Source: Chara braunii
Lineage: Eukaryota; Streptophyta; Charophyceae; Charales; Characeae
Length of the DNA stretch: 40,653 nucleotides
Assembly (NCBI GenBank): GCA_003427395.1
Contig: BFEA01000362.1
Span: 1,281,258 to 1,321,910 of the forward strand
Reading direction: 5' to 3'
Every line of letters starts with the position of its first letter. Position 1 is the first letter of the stretch. The translations under genes were made by a program, and so were the position numbers. Of this stretch, positions 9,148 to 18,960 are shown one piece after another. The notes under the pieces were generated by a model. The model saw only the letters and a program-made list of their open reading frames with translations. It was not told the origin of the DNA and ran no database searches.

Positions 9148-9831
9148 CCTGAGCATTGTTTCCATGGTGAATGGCTCAGGGNTNTGTTTATTTGACTGTT
9201 TTCTGAAGGACCAGGCATTGTNTCCATGGTGAATGGCCTGGTTGNTGTGTTTATTTAGTTGTTTTNTGGGGGACCAGGCATTGTTTCCANGGTGAATGGC
9301 CTGGTTGCTCTAGTTAACTCTNGGGNTTGTCTGANTGAAGGGGTTTAAATTCTTGTTTATTCTGAGCGAGGATTTTTNGNCTAAGGCTAAGCATTGTTTC
9401 CATGGTGAATGGTTTAGCCTGAAAACCACGCACATAAATTAAACTAAGTATAAAGGAAAGTACTNTATGTATATTTGCATGTGAACTGGCAGCTGGGCAT
9501 TGTTTCTACTGTGAATGGTCCAGCGTTAAGCCATATCATTAAGAAGAGAGAACGAAAAATGCACAATATAAATGGAAATAGTTTGGGGCAAGCTGAACAT
9601 CGTTTCTACTGTGAATGGTTCANTCCCCTGCCCATATTTGTCTTTTCTTTTTATCAAAGTCAGAGAAATATTAAAATNTTTGGATATTAAACAGCTCAGG
9701 GNGACTAGGCATTGTTTCCATGGCGAATGGCTTACTCATNTGCCCAAANGAAGAAAAAAGTAGTTGTGNCACCTGTTCGTGTATATCATGAAGACAAGNT
9801 GGNCATTGTTTCCATGACGAATGGTCCAACT
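9148..9831 (+). repeat. array of eight hairpins with constant loop and covarying stems
   Basis: The core CATTGTTTCCATGGTGAATG (variants TTTCTACTGTG, TCCATGACG, TCCATGGCG) occurs with CATT at 9154, 9216, 9279, 9392, 9498, 9598 (CATC), 9710 and 9804. It is flanked by arms that pair in each unit although their sequence changes: CCTGAG/CTCAGG, ACCAGG/CCTGGT (twice), GGCTAA/TTAGCC, GCTGG/CCAGC, CTGAA/TTCAn, a weaker seventh, AGnTGG/CCAACT. Every unit has one extra G 3' of the AATG. Spacing is 62, 63, 113, 106, 100, 112 and 94. No coding frame runs through. Compensatory change is direct evidence that the fold matters. Confidence 0.85.
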
Positions 9832-10139
9832 CTATNTCTTATGTAAGATGGGTATAAGGATTNAAGAACTTGAAGATTNATGAACTATCTATATGGAATA
9901 AACTTNGGGTGGTGAGAGTACTTNCATTTGTGGTTTGGTTTGCATGTGACTGGATGGNATGANTNGTTTTGTTTGGGTTTCATTACTATAGGTAGTTGCT
10001 GTAGTTGCTCGCCACGTGCTAGAGTCATAGGAGTTAGTGTTAATTCCTGCATTTTCTGTAATAACGTTTTTTTACTTAGGTCAATTCCTGCATTTTCTGA
10101 GATCTTTTTCTTATACTTGGCTTTGTATCAATCTTGGCA
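9832..10139. other. AT-rich spacer between hairpin arrays
   Basis: No gene. A short duplication, TTCCTGCATTTTCTG, occurs near 10049 and 10084, leading into the next array. Confidence 0.3.
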
Positions 10140-10740
10140 AGCTACTTTTCCTACGGGAAGCGCTGCCGAAATTTCTACANATCCAATAAGTTAATCAACT
10201 TTTGACTTGTCAGAGTTCAGCTTGTTTTTTCCATATATGGATTAATATAAATATGGAAAGTCTCCTTTTCTAGAGGGAGTGCTGCCCAAATTTTTACTAA
10301 TTCAGGGAGTTAGACAAAATTGGANTCCATATATGGATTAATATAAATATGGAAAGTCTCCTTTTCTAGAGGGAGTGCTGCCCAAATTTTTACTAATTCA
10401 GGGAGTTAGACAAAATTGGATTTTGAGAAGTCAAAGTTATTCTCAAAATTATGAACTTAGACTTGTATAAATTTTGGAATAGCACTCTTTCTAGAGGGAG
10501 TGCTGCCGAAATTTCTACAAAATTAAGGAGTTAGTTAAATTCAGTCTAAAGTTGAGCTCGAGTTATTGTTCGAGTTCGTATCTGACTTAGTATAAATCAA
10601 GGAAGTCTCCCTTTCTAAAGGGAGTCCTGCCCAAATTTCTACTACTTCAGAGAGTTAGACAGGATTTGACTTTCTAGAGTTAGAGATTAATTCTGCTTTC
10701 ATATCTGACTTAGTATAAATCTGGGAAGTCTCTACATTGC
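10140..10740 (+). repeat. tandem repeat array, 96 to about 130 bp units, GGGAGTGCTGCC core
   Basis: Five full units and one partial share TATAAAT-n-GGAAGTCTCC, a hairpin (for example CTCCCTTT/AAAGGGAG in the unit at 10607), GGGAGTGCTGCC(C/G)AAATTT, CTACTAATTCAG and GGAGTTAGACAAAATT. TCTCC starts are at 10261, 10357 and 10606, with variant units near 10147 and 10483 and a truncated one at 10711-10740. Units 2 and 3 are virtually identical (period 96), so they duplicated recently. The variable part can also fold: TTTTGAGAA/TTCTCAAAA near 10422-10449 and CTCGA/TCGAG near 10557-10573. Confidence 0.75.
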
Positions 10741-11570
10741 AAGTCGAAATGAGTAAGCCCTGCGCCCGTGCGGTTTTATACTAAGTTCAACACGCGACGC
10801 CTATCCGATTTCCGCATTGGAAAGGTATGGGTTGGCTACCGAGGGGCTAGGAGCGTTGTCGCGTTGTTGGTATTGTGTCGTTTCGTATATATGTTGTTGT
10901 GTGTATGTGTGTTCGTAAAGTGGAGTGCGCGTGGTGTGTGGGTTGCGTCCTAGTCGACCGACGATAAATCGCGCCTGGGACTTCACGCCCCCCAAGATGT
11001 CGGTTCGCGTGCGGGTCCGATAGAGGCGTATTACCGCGCGTACCCCCTATGCTACAGCGAACGAGAATCGCCCTCGGCTGGTCCACCTCTGCGATTGCAG
11101 CTGATTAGCTTTCGTATTGTGGACTGGTAGCTCGGCGGGGATACGCCCTTCGAAGGGAGGTGACAACTCCCGTAAGGTGTAGGTAAGTCGTGCCTCTCGT
11201 AGGCCCTATCCTGTCGTAGGGGCTCGCGAGAGGTATGGCTGGCGCACCCGGCCGGAGCGGCTTGCGGAAGCTCCATGTATATTGCGACGAAGGGTTCTAA
11301 AAACCAACTCCTGCGTGACGCGGCCGGGAGGGTCCCGCGTTGCCCCTGTGCGGTGCCGGACCGATGCGCCCGACACCGCTTATCACGGAATTCCCAACTG
11401 TCGGGCCCAATTCCCAGTGCGCTCGCTAAGGCGCGCGTAAATTCCTATGCATTTCCCGAATTGCAAAAGAAAAAGCAGAACCAAAGAATCACAAAAGCTT
11501 CCGGAAGATGGGGGCCCGAAACGCGGCGCCCGAAATCAAGAAAACAAACGGGGTGCTTGTAGGGTCAGTA
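10741..11570. other. GC-rich non-coding stretch with nested inverted repeats
   Basis: Composition changes sharply at 10740. 11146-11233 is a chain of stems: CCCTTCGAAGGG (11146-11157), GGGAG/CTCCC (11155-11171), and CCTCTCG/CGAGAGG (11193-11233) enclosing CCCTA/TAGGG (11204-11221). Short open frames here have no recognisable product. It may be more of the same structured locus, but I find no rRNA match. Confidence 0.4.
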
Positions 11571-12031
11571 TGATACAAGAAAAATTCAAACCAAAGCGGT
11601 ACGAAAGATAGCACGGGTTTAGGAAGTAGTTCGTCACATATGTGACGCGAGGGGGTTCCAAAATTATGCGATCTCCTGATTGCATGTCACAGCGGAGAAG
11701 GAAGGAGGGGTAAGAGTGATGCATGAGGAACCAAGTGTATCAGCAGATAATCGAGCCAGAGTTCATGTTGACGCCAACTTCAATAGCAATCTCTTCGTGA
11801 GTCTACTGGCTTGTGCTGCTGGAATCGTCGGAGGTCGTCCAGGTGACGGCATCATCGTCCGCTGGTTCTCCGTGTGCTCTGCACCCCAGCTCGTCGCGGC
11901 CCGTCGAATCAGATCGTAGGTTGACGTCATCGTCGATGGCGTGATCGTCGCGAAGCTTACTGATTCGTGTCGTTCGTCTCTGTCGATTGGGTGAGGGGGG
12001 GGGGGGGGGGAAATAGTCATGCGATTGGGTT
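11571..12031. other. non-coding stretch with poly(G) run
   Basis: No gene recognised. A G run lies at about 11996-12010. 11820-11960 is CGTC-rich without long repeats. Confidence 0.25.
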
Positions 12032-12034
12032 TTA

Positions 12035-12570
12035 CCGCCTTGTTGGAATGGGCCGGTAGAGGCGGTACATGGAGGGAAGTCCGCAAGGACGACGGGGAGG
12101 AAGTGGGGGTAGGTAGCGATTCAATCCTTCTACTGACACTGGAAGTTCCTCATAGTGAATGATCCGGTGAAAACGAGGAAAGCGATCGCCGCTATGAGGG
12201 AGAGAGGCGAGGTAGTCGCGGTAGAGGGAGGAAAGGGTGCGGAAGAGCGTTGCGCGAAAGAAATCGTAGTGGCGACAGACTGGGATCGTCCCCATGGCTA
12301 CCCAGTAGACTTCTACTATGTTGCACTGCTCCCACGCAGCGCTGAACAACAAGATATGCAGACAGAACGTGGGGGCAGCGGGCTGAAGGGAGCGGTGCGG
12401 GTAGACGGTAGCGATTAGGCGCGTAAAGTAGAAATCACGGAAGAGATGGGGATGGAAGGGGTGGTGGGGGAAGGTGACGGGGGTGTGGATCTGCTCGAGG
12501 GTAAGGTAATAAAGGGGATGGTGGGATAATGTTCGGGGACGAAGGCCTATCCCCTGCATCGGTATGTGGA
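12035..12570 (-). pseudogene. continuation of gag-like protein, shifted frame
   Basis: On the minus strand the frame ending at about 12035 reads as a plausible globular protein from about 12570 on: HHPLYYLTLEQIHTPV, FRDFYFTRLIATVYP, HILLFSAAWEQCNIVEVYW, FHRIIHYEELPVSVEGL. It is rich in aromatics and looks like an alpha-helical structural domain, perhaps a capsid domain. Upstream of about 12570 this frame turns to low-complexity shadow, while the neighbouring frame carries the acidic part, so a frameshift near 12540-12570 is likely. Product unknown. Gag-like by position next to the acidic region. Confidence 0.45.
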
Positions 12571-13060
12571 CGAACTGGGGGACGGGTGGGGCTAAAAGGG
12601 GAGGAGGATCGACTCTGTCTCCGCCGTGAGGTGCTTGGGGTGGCGGCTGCTGGGTCGCCATCTTCGCGCTTCGGCGGCTCCGGATCCCTAGTTGGATCGT
12701 CACCGATGCGCAGGCTTGCTCCGCTGGCGAACTCCAGCTGGCGCTTTCCGGTGGCAGTTTCTTCCCGCTTGCGCGCTGCCACAGGATCTTCCGCCTCCGT
12801 GCCAGTACGCGTTGCTTCCTCCGACAAGGCTTCCCACTCAGACCCGGTTTCTTCTTCCTCTTCTTCTTCTTCTTCTTCGCTTTGCTCGCCCTCACTATAC
12901 TCGTTATAACTTCCCTCTTCCAATATTTCCTCGTCGTCGTCACTTTCCTCCCCTTCTATCACCACCTCCTCTCCCTTCGGATAGAAAGCGTGATCGATGA
13001 TGCCGTATGGCTTCAGATACTGTTGCCACGACGGTAGAGAGTCTCCGTCCCCAGGCTACG
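12435..13060 (-). pseudogene. acidic gag-like protein, N-terminal region
   Basis: Minus-strand frame, open upstream to about 13060 with no ATG in the part that reads as protein (it begins near SLPSWQQYLKPYGIIDHAFY). Then come a strongly acidic Glu/Asp tract (ending in a poly-Glu run at about 12835-12870), EWEALSEEATRTGTEAEDP, a Pro-rich segment, and an SR-type stretch (SRRRQSRSSSPF). It resembles the acidic leader of algal retroelement polyproteins as I remember them. Coding-like character fades after about 12560, where the other frame takes over. Same strand as the gypsy pol at 15.8-19.5 kb but on its 3' side, so it belongs to another copy. Confidence 0.45.
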
Positions 13061-13200
13061 TGCCACCCTAGGCCGTGGCCGCAGGATCCGAGTCCGCGGC
13101 CGAGTGTGCGCGCGGCCGAGTTTGCGCACAGGTGGGCGCGCGCCCTCGAGATCCGAGCGCGCGCGGCCTGCGCACGTCGGCCGCTATCGGCCTGTGCAAA
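13061..13200. repeat. GC-rich CGGCCG/GCGCGC cluster
   Basis: Dense, imperfect CGGCC, GGCCG, GCGCG and TGCGCA words. A related CGGCCG cluster lies at 14556-14642 on the other side of the gap. No coding potential. Confidence 0.5.
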
Positions 13201-13279
13201 AAAAAATAAAAAAAATGAAAATTTGGGGGGGGCGATTTTTTATATGTTAAAATATATATATATACATATAGAAAATTTT

Positions 13280-13281
<2 letters not shown>

Positions 13282-13315
<34 letters not shown>

Positions 13316-13378
13316 AATTGATTGATTGGTGGGGGAGGGGTCCTCCCTCCCCTCCCCCTGGCGCGCAAACACACACAC

Positions 13379-13444
<66 letters not shown>

Positions 13445-13457
13445 CATCAATCAGTGA
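13282..13457. repeat. large potential hairpin: (TGAT)n, G-rich/C-rich stem, (CA)n, (AATC)n
   Basis: (TTGA)n at 13282-13328 is complementary to (AATC)n at 13380-13455. Between them is a perfect 10-bp stem, GGGGGAGGGG (13331-13340) with CCCCTCCCCC (13349-13358), then (CA)n. The whole could fold back on itself, which may explain the assembly gap that follows. Confidence 0.8.
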
Positions 13458-13483
13458 ATCTTGACCCCCGCCGTCCTCCCCCC

Positions 13484-14069
13484 NNNNNNNNNNNNNNNNN
13501 NNNNNNNNNNNNNNNNNNNNNNNNNNNNNNNNNNNNNNNNNNNNNNNNNNNNNNNNNNNNNNNNNNNNNNNNNNNNNNNNNNNNNNNNNNNNNNNNNNNN
13601 NNNNNNNNNNNNNNNNNNNNNNNNNNNNNNNNNNNNNNNNNNNNNNNNNNNNNNNNNNNNNNNNNNNNNNNNNNNNNNNNNNNNNNNNNNNNNNNNNNNN
13701 NNNNNNNNNNNNNNNNNNNNNNNNNNNNNNNNNNNNNNNNNNNNNNNNNNNNNNNNNNNNNNNNNNNNNNNNNNNNNNNNNNNNNNNNNNNNNNNNNNNN
13801 NNNNNNNNNNNNNNNNNNNNNNNNNNNNNNNNNNNNNNNNNNNNNNNNNNNNNNNNNNNNNNNNNNNNNNNNNNNNNNNNNNNNNNNNNNNNNNNNNNNN
13901 NNNNNNNNNNNNNNNNNNNNNNNNNNNNNNNNNNNNNNNNNNNNNNNNNNNNNNNNNNNNNNNNNNNNNNNNNNNNNNNNNNNNNNNNNNNNNNNNNNNN
14001 NNNNNNNNNNNNNNNNNNNNNNNNNNNNNNNNNNNNNNNNNNNNNNNNNNNNNNNNNNNNNNNNNNNNN
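13484..14069. other. assembly gap (586 n)
   Basis: Unknown sequence. Both flanks are simple repeats of the same kind, (CA)n and (AATC)n. Confidence 0.99.
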
Positions 14070-14122
<53 letters not shown>

Positions 14123-14158
14123 GCGCACACACTCACTCACTCACTCACTTACTCACTC

Positions 14159-14198
<40 letters not shown>
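14070..14198. repeat. (CA)n, (CACT)n and (AATC)n microsatellites
   Basis: (CA)n runs from 14070 to about 14117, (CACT)n from about 14128 to 14159, (AATC)n from 14160 to 14196. Confidence 0.9.
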
Positions 14199-14200
<2 letters not shown>

Positions 14201-14555
14201 CCTTTTTTTTAAGTTTTTTGTTTATTTATTTTCGAATTTCGCATCTTTGTTTTTTTTTAAACACCTCATTTCCCTTAAAAAAAAACAAATCCAATTCTAA
14301 AAAAATTACAGGGTACTTAGTGACTATATATCTCATAATAAAAAATATCAAAAAAAAAATCCAGCTTTTCTTTATTTTATGTTTTTTAATTATGTTTAAA
14401 TCAATTTTTTGTTTTTGATTTTAAGAAAATCCTAAACAACGTTGGATCCCAAAACAAAAATTATAGGGGTGTAGGGTTTTCAAAGCCATACACCCCCATT
14501 TTTTATTTATTTTTTTTGAGTATTTTTAGGGGTAAAAAAAAATATTTAAAAAAAC
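14199..14555. other. AT-rich stretch without a gene
   Basis: Long T and A runs. No open frame of interest and no repeat beyond homopolymers. Confidence 0.4.
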
Positions 14556-14642
14556 AGGCCGCGGACTGGGCCTCGTTGGCCGCGGCCGTAGCCGGGATTT
14601 TCGGCCGCAGCGGCCGAAATGCCCGCGGCCGCGGCCGCGGGT
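14556..14642. repeat. CGGCCG palindrome cluster
   Basis: About ten overlapping CCGCGG/CGGCCG words in 87 bases, many forming palindromes (for example TTCGGCCGCAGCGGCCGAA), set abruptly in AT-rich DNA. Confidence 0.6.
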
Positions 14643-14677
14643 GTCACAGAGTCCCCAGTCTCTTCCAAGCATGCACT

Positions 14678-15310
14678 CTACTGAAGATACGGATCCAACA
14701 TTCGAGTGAGTACGTGCGGAGCGGGGCTGTCGTCGCTTTGTGAAACGATGTCAAGAGAGAGATCGCCCGCCAGTTGCACGATCGGCGAGATGAGTTCTTG
14801 AGCGATTAGCTGGCGATGTCCCGGCCGCACAGATCCGAAGAGAAAACTGAGGAGATCACCCTCCACGTTCGTCCTCCAAGCTTGTATGATCAGTAATTCC
14901 GGACTTTCGAAACACGAGGGATGCTCGCTGGTCCTCGTCCACATCAGCTACACTCGAGCCAAACACATGGACAGTTCGACAAAGGTCTCGCGCCAAAGTT
15001 GCCAATAACCGGGATTAAGAAGCGGGACGGGAAGGGGTTCGATCGAAAGGGAAAGATGAGGATGAAGATCGGACTGCCAGAAGGTAGGGAAAAAAGAGGG
15101 GAGACCGAAGATGGAGAGAGAAGCGAGGGGGGCGGCGCGGTTCATCGGGGGCGTAGGAAAGCAACGAGGGTGGGGATCGCAACCGCTGGCTCGCGCGGAG
15201 AGAGGCGGACCCCGTCAAGATCAGGTGCAATGGTCGGGATGAGATTGTGCCCTGGTGGGGCAAGACCGTGCTGCCACACGTTGGACACGTGCTCCGTCCA
15301 CTCTCACAGC
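14678..15310 (-). pseudogene. unrecognised protein fragment, broken
   Basis: One minus-strand frame reads as ordinary protein from about 15310 to 14678, with a stop at 14945-14947 (TAG/TGA region) and an earlier one near the N-terminal side. Recognisable non-low-complexity stretches are GLPSFFPTFWQSDLHP, LNPGYWQLWRETFVEL, PELLIIQAWRTNVEG, LLSFLFGSVRPGHRQLIA and DLSLDIVSQSDDSPAP. No family recognised. It lies on the 3' side of the gypsy pol, same strand, so it may be an accessory domain of such an element or a separate decayed gene. Confidence 0.4.
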
Positions 15311-15791
15311 GAGGTCAAGATCGCGGTATGCCATTGTGGACTGACTGTACTGATGCCGCGTTGAAGGCCGCGGCCGTGGTGACGTGGCTCGTTCCAGGAG
15401 CCGTTCGCCAATGTAACGCTACCACCTCCGCCAATACTATTGCCTGCCGACTCCCTTCGAATCGAAACGCGGCGGCTGCACACACACCCACATCGCAGAA
15501 GAACTGCGCCAGACGCCGAAGATCCGTACTAAGCCGTGGATGACGAACTTGCCGAATTTCCGAGATGTGGCCGCGTGGCTGCAACAGTTGATCATCGAGA
15601 GCCCGCTCCGTGATGAAGCTCATGGCGAGGATGGAGAGGAAGACGAAGGGCAGGAGAGAGAGAGCGGAGAGAGAGTTAGATCGTCGTCGTTCTCCTCGCC
15701 TTCGAAGGAGGAAGAAGGGGAAAGATCAGAGGGAGGGAGAGGTCGGAGGTAGGAGGTATGTCAGATGATGGGGACAAAGCTATGGCTGGCA

Positions 15792-17327
15792 CTAGCCTCG
15801 GGCGCGATGCGCACCGTGTTGGCGCCGTTGGGTCCGAGCTCGACAACGCGAAAACAGCCAGAAAACTTGAGAGCGAGTTTCCGGTCGTATCTGCACTAGG
15901 TCCCCTAATTTATATTGATGCTGGGGCCCAGCATTTCCATTTCGAGCCTTATAGCTACAGACCTGCCTACCGTGGGCGAGATCGGTCATCCTTTGTCTTT
16001 TTCGGGCTAGCTTCGGGACGACCCGTTCCATTAAATCGGTATACCTTTTGGCCTTGGCCTTGAGGGCGGCACGCGTGTCTCTGCCCCCTGCTTCGGCAAT
16101 TTCCGAGTTACCCCGGTAGTTGATACAGTGGAGGCTATTAGTGCAAAGCTGAAAGGGGGTGAACCCCGTGGACTCATGAGGGGTAGCCCAGTGAATTCCG
16201 ACGATCTGATACACGATCTCGGGCCACGAACGTGTGTCATGTACCGCTCAATTCCTGCGAAGGGCGGTTTTGATCATACGGTTGGCATTTTCAGCCAGCC
16301 TGTTCGACTGAGACACGTGGGGCACAATATGTCGGAGCGCGATGCCCCTTCGCGCGAGCACTTCCTCTACTTCGCCTTTGAATTCGGACCCATTGTCGGT
16401 CAGAATTTCTTCCGTATCTAGAAATGTATAGAGGAACCGATCGATGTACGTGGCTATTTTTGCGGCTTTGCAGGTCTTGCAGGGGTAGACCTTGATGTAC
16501 TTGGAAAAATGGTGTATTAATACTAAAAGGATAGAATATTCACAGCGGTTTGGGCCAGGTGGCACGTCAATATATGTCGTGTCCATACTGACTCGCTGGA
16601 AGGGGCGTTCTACTTCCGTTGGTACTATGATCGTGTTTGGTCCCCGTAGTGGGGCGCGATCAGTGGCATAGACCAGACAGTTGACGACAACGTATCTGAC
16701 ATCATCTCGTATATTGGACCAGAACCATCGGTTCTGGTCTATAGTTGCCTCTGTGACACGTATCGCGAAATGAGCGGCCTGCTCTTCGTGAGCAGATCGG
16801 GTCCAATCATATCTCTGGAATGGATGAGGAAATGTCAGCCACGAACCCGATCCGTTAGTTTTACGCTTCTCCAAATGACCGTCGATCCATCGATAGTCCC
16901 GAGATCTCTCGGTAGCCCTACGTCTGTCGTGTTTGGTGAGGTGACCCAATGATAATCCCGCCGATTTAGCTAATAAAATTTTATCCGTCCAAACCTCCTC
17001 TCGACGATATTTCTCGTCGTATTCAGGTCCGTCCGTTCGGGCGGCCTCGAATCGAACCTCTGTGGGAAGTTTGGCCGTTCTACACAAGGGGCACCTCCAC
17101 TCCTTGCTACTCGTCCGATAGCGAACGCAGGCCCCGTGCGCACGATTGATACACGTGGCACATTCTACCCAATCGACAAACCTGGTTTCGAAAGGATGAC
17201 AGTCAACCCCATAAACCCATGCAATACATGTGCAAAAATAGTAGAATTTATCGGGGAGGGTGGAGGAGGTGAGAGGGGCAAAATTAGTAGGAGAAGAGGG
17301 GGTCGCAGAGATGGGTGGGGTAGTCAT
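15792..17327 (-). pseudogene. integrase with N-terminal PHD finger (Ty3/gypsy pol, 3' part)
   Basis: Residues count from the codon at 17327. C32, C34, C56, C59, H64, C67, C79 and C82 with W77 form a C4HC3 PHD zinc finger (17082-17234). Then comes a linker with an incomplete HHCC-like zinc site (NCLVY, second Cys missing). The integrase core follows, with D249 (MDTTYID), D311 (LTDNGSEF) and E346 (NRLAENANR), spacing D-x34-E as expected. A TGA interrupts at about 16245; the same frame resumes (HWATPHESTGFTPFQL) to about 15792 with the KLGDLV-type C-terminal region. Integrase inserts the cDNA. PHD fingers usually read histone H3 tails, so a targeting role is inferred. Confidence 0.85.
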
Positions 17328-17395
17328 GATGGCGGAGAGGGAGAGATGGGACTGAATTGCAGAGGGGGCAGAACAAAAAATGGACCCCGTGTCAC

Positions 17396-18960
17396 TTACT
17401 CCTTTGACAGGATCTCAACTTGGCTGTACCGAGGTCCTTTCTCCTTCTTCGGTTCGTTCCACGGAATCACCTCTTCATTCTTCGAAACCTTCTCAGGTCG
17501 GTGCAGTCGTGTCAGTCCATCCGCATTCCCGTGTCTTTCGTGTTTCCGGTGACGAATGTCAAAGTCCATGCTCTGCAGCACCGTTGCCCATCGCCCGATC
17601 ATGCTCGAGTAATCCTTAGATTTCTTCAGGGCTAGCAGAGGCTCATGATCGGTTACCAATGTGAGCTTCCGCCCGTACAAGTAAGCTCGAAAGTGACTGA
17701 TTCCCCAAAGAGCCGCGTAGCATTCTCCTGTTGGAGCGGTGTAGTTACACTTGCAGGCGGGCACCGATTTGGACGCATACTCTACCACGTTCTCAAGTCC
17801 ACTTGGTCCCACCTAGGCCAAGATCGCCGAAATTGCCTCTGGCTGCCAGTTAGTAATGAGGACAAAAGGCTTTTCGAGATCCGACCTTATAAGGACCGGG
17901 GCCGAAATAAGGGCGGCCTTGAGTCTCGAAAACGCTTGATCACACTCTGGCGTCCAGATCAACGGCTGGTCCTTTCGCAGCAGATTCGTGAGGGGTCTCG
18001 CAATCACCGCGAAGCCCTTGATAAACCTTTGGCAGTACAAGGCCAGGACCAGAAAGGCGCAAACCTGCTTAATAGTTGTAGGCACCGGCACATCTCTGAC
18101 AGTTGCCACCGTCTGCGGCTCCGGTCTAAGTCCTTGGTCTGTTACCACGTGTCCTAGGAAGGAAATGGTGGTAAGGAAAAACTGACACTTCTCGAACGCC
18201 ACCTTGAAACCAGCATCTCGTAACGCATGGAACGCCCATTCGATGTGTTGCACGTTCCCTTCTTAGGAACTCGAATACACCAAAATGTCATCCGTGTACA
18301 CAATCACGCAGTAGTTGATGATACTCTGCGCCAGACGAGTCTTCCGCACAAAGTTTTGAAAGGCCATGTTCATGGCTCGCTGGAAAGTTGCGGGAGCATT
18401 GCAGATGTCCTTCGGACATCGAATCCACTGCCACGTACCTTCGAAGAGTACGAATGCATTCTTTGGGCGATCTTCTTCTGAAACAAGAAGATGATGGAAC
18501 CCATGGCGAACATCAAACTTGCTGAAAAATCGAGGACTCTCAATCGCATCCAACAACTCGTCAATCCGGGGGAGAGGGTACACATCCTTGATCGTGATAT
18601 CATTCAACTTTCAATAATCGATGCAAATGCGAATCCCTCCGGTTTTTTAGCCACAATCACTACGGGAAAAGACCATGGTCCTATAGTGGGTTCAATCCAT
18701 CCATTAGCATCAAATTCCTTGAGCTGGTGAGTACCTATAAGGAACGCAGCTAATGGTTGGATGATCCCCCGTGAGAATGGCATCTTCAATCACGTTAGTT
18801 AGGCCGATATCATTATCGCGCACATGCATTACTTCCACGTAGCCATTCAAAACATTAATTAGCGACTTGGAGTTCGGTGGGGACGTGGTTTGGGAGGGAG
18901 ATTGTTGGTCGTTCAGGGATTTGAAGAGATATATCGACCCAATCAGACGGTCTTTCCCGT
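17396..18960 (-). pseudogene. reverse transcriptase and RNase H (Ty3/gypsy pol, middle part)
   Basis: RT begins near 18830 (DAILTGDHPTI, PYRYSPA), with a frame change near 18722 (to LKEFDANGWIEPTIGPWSF) and another near 18640. A CGA-to-TGA type stop sits in the DYRKLND motif just before 18607. The catalytic YTDD is at about 18287-18298. TAA 18263-18265 interrupts the linker. Thumb/connection (FLGHVVT) leads into RNase H, where the first catalytic Asp is Asn (TNWQPEAISAIL) and TAG 17813-17815 replaces a likely Gln. Later RNase H motifs (LVTDHEPL, HGNADGLTRL) remain. It copies element RNA in the family. This copy cannot. Confidence 0.9.

Noticed and set aside
9148-9831. CRISPR array
   Set aside because: Units are inverted repeats with variable arms and irregular spacing (62-113), not constant repeats with uniform spacers, in a eukaryotic context.
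9148-9831. Integron attC-like site array
   Set aside because: Covarying stems recall attC, but there are no cassettes between units, no core sites and no integrase. The genome is eukaryotic.
12529-12909. 126-codon + strand frame with poly-Ser
   Set aside because: Shadow of the poly-Glu tract of the acidic gag-like protein.
13322-14212. Long open frames across the gap
   Set aside because: They consist of unknown bases and simple repeats (INQSINQS, HTHTHT, CVCVCV). Not genes.
14921-15364. 147-codon + strand frame
   Set aside because: Low-complexity shadow opposite the coding-like minus frame.
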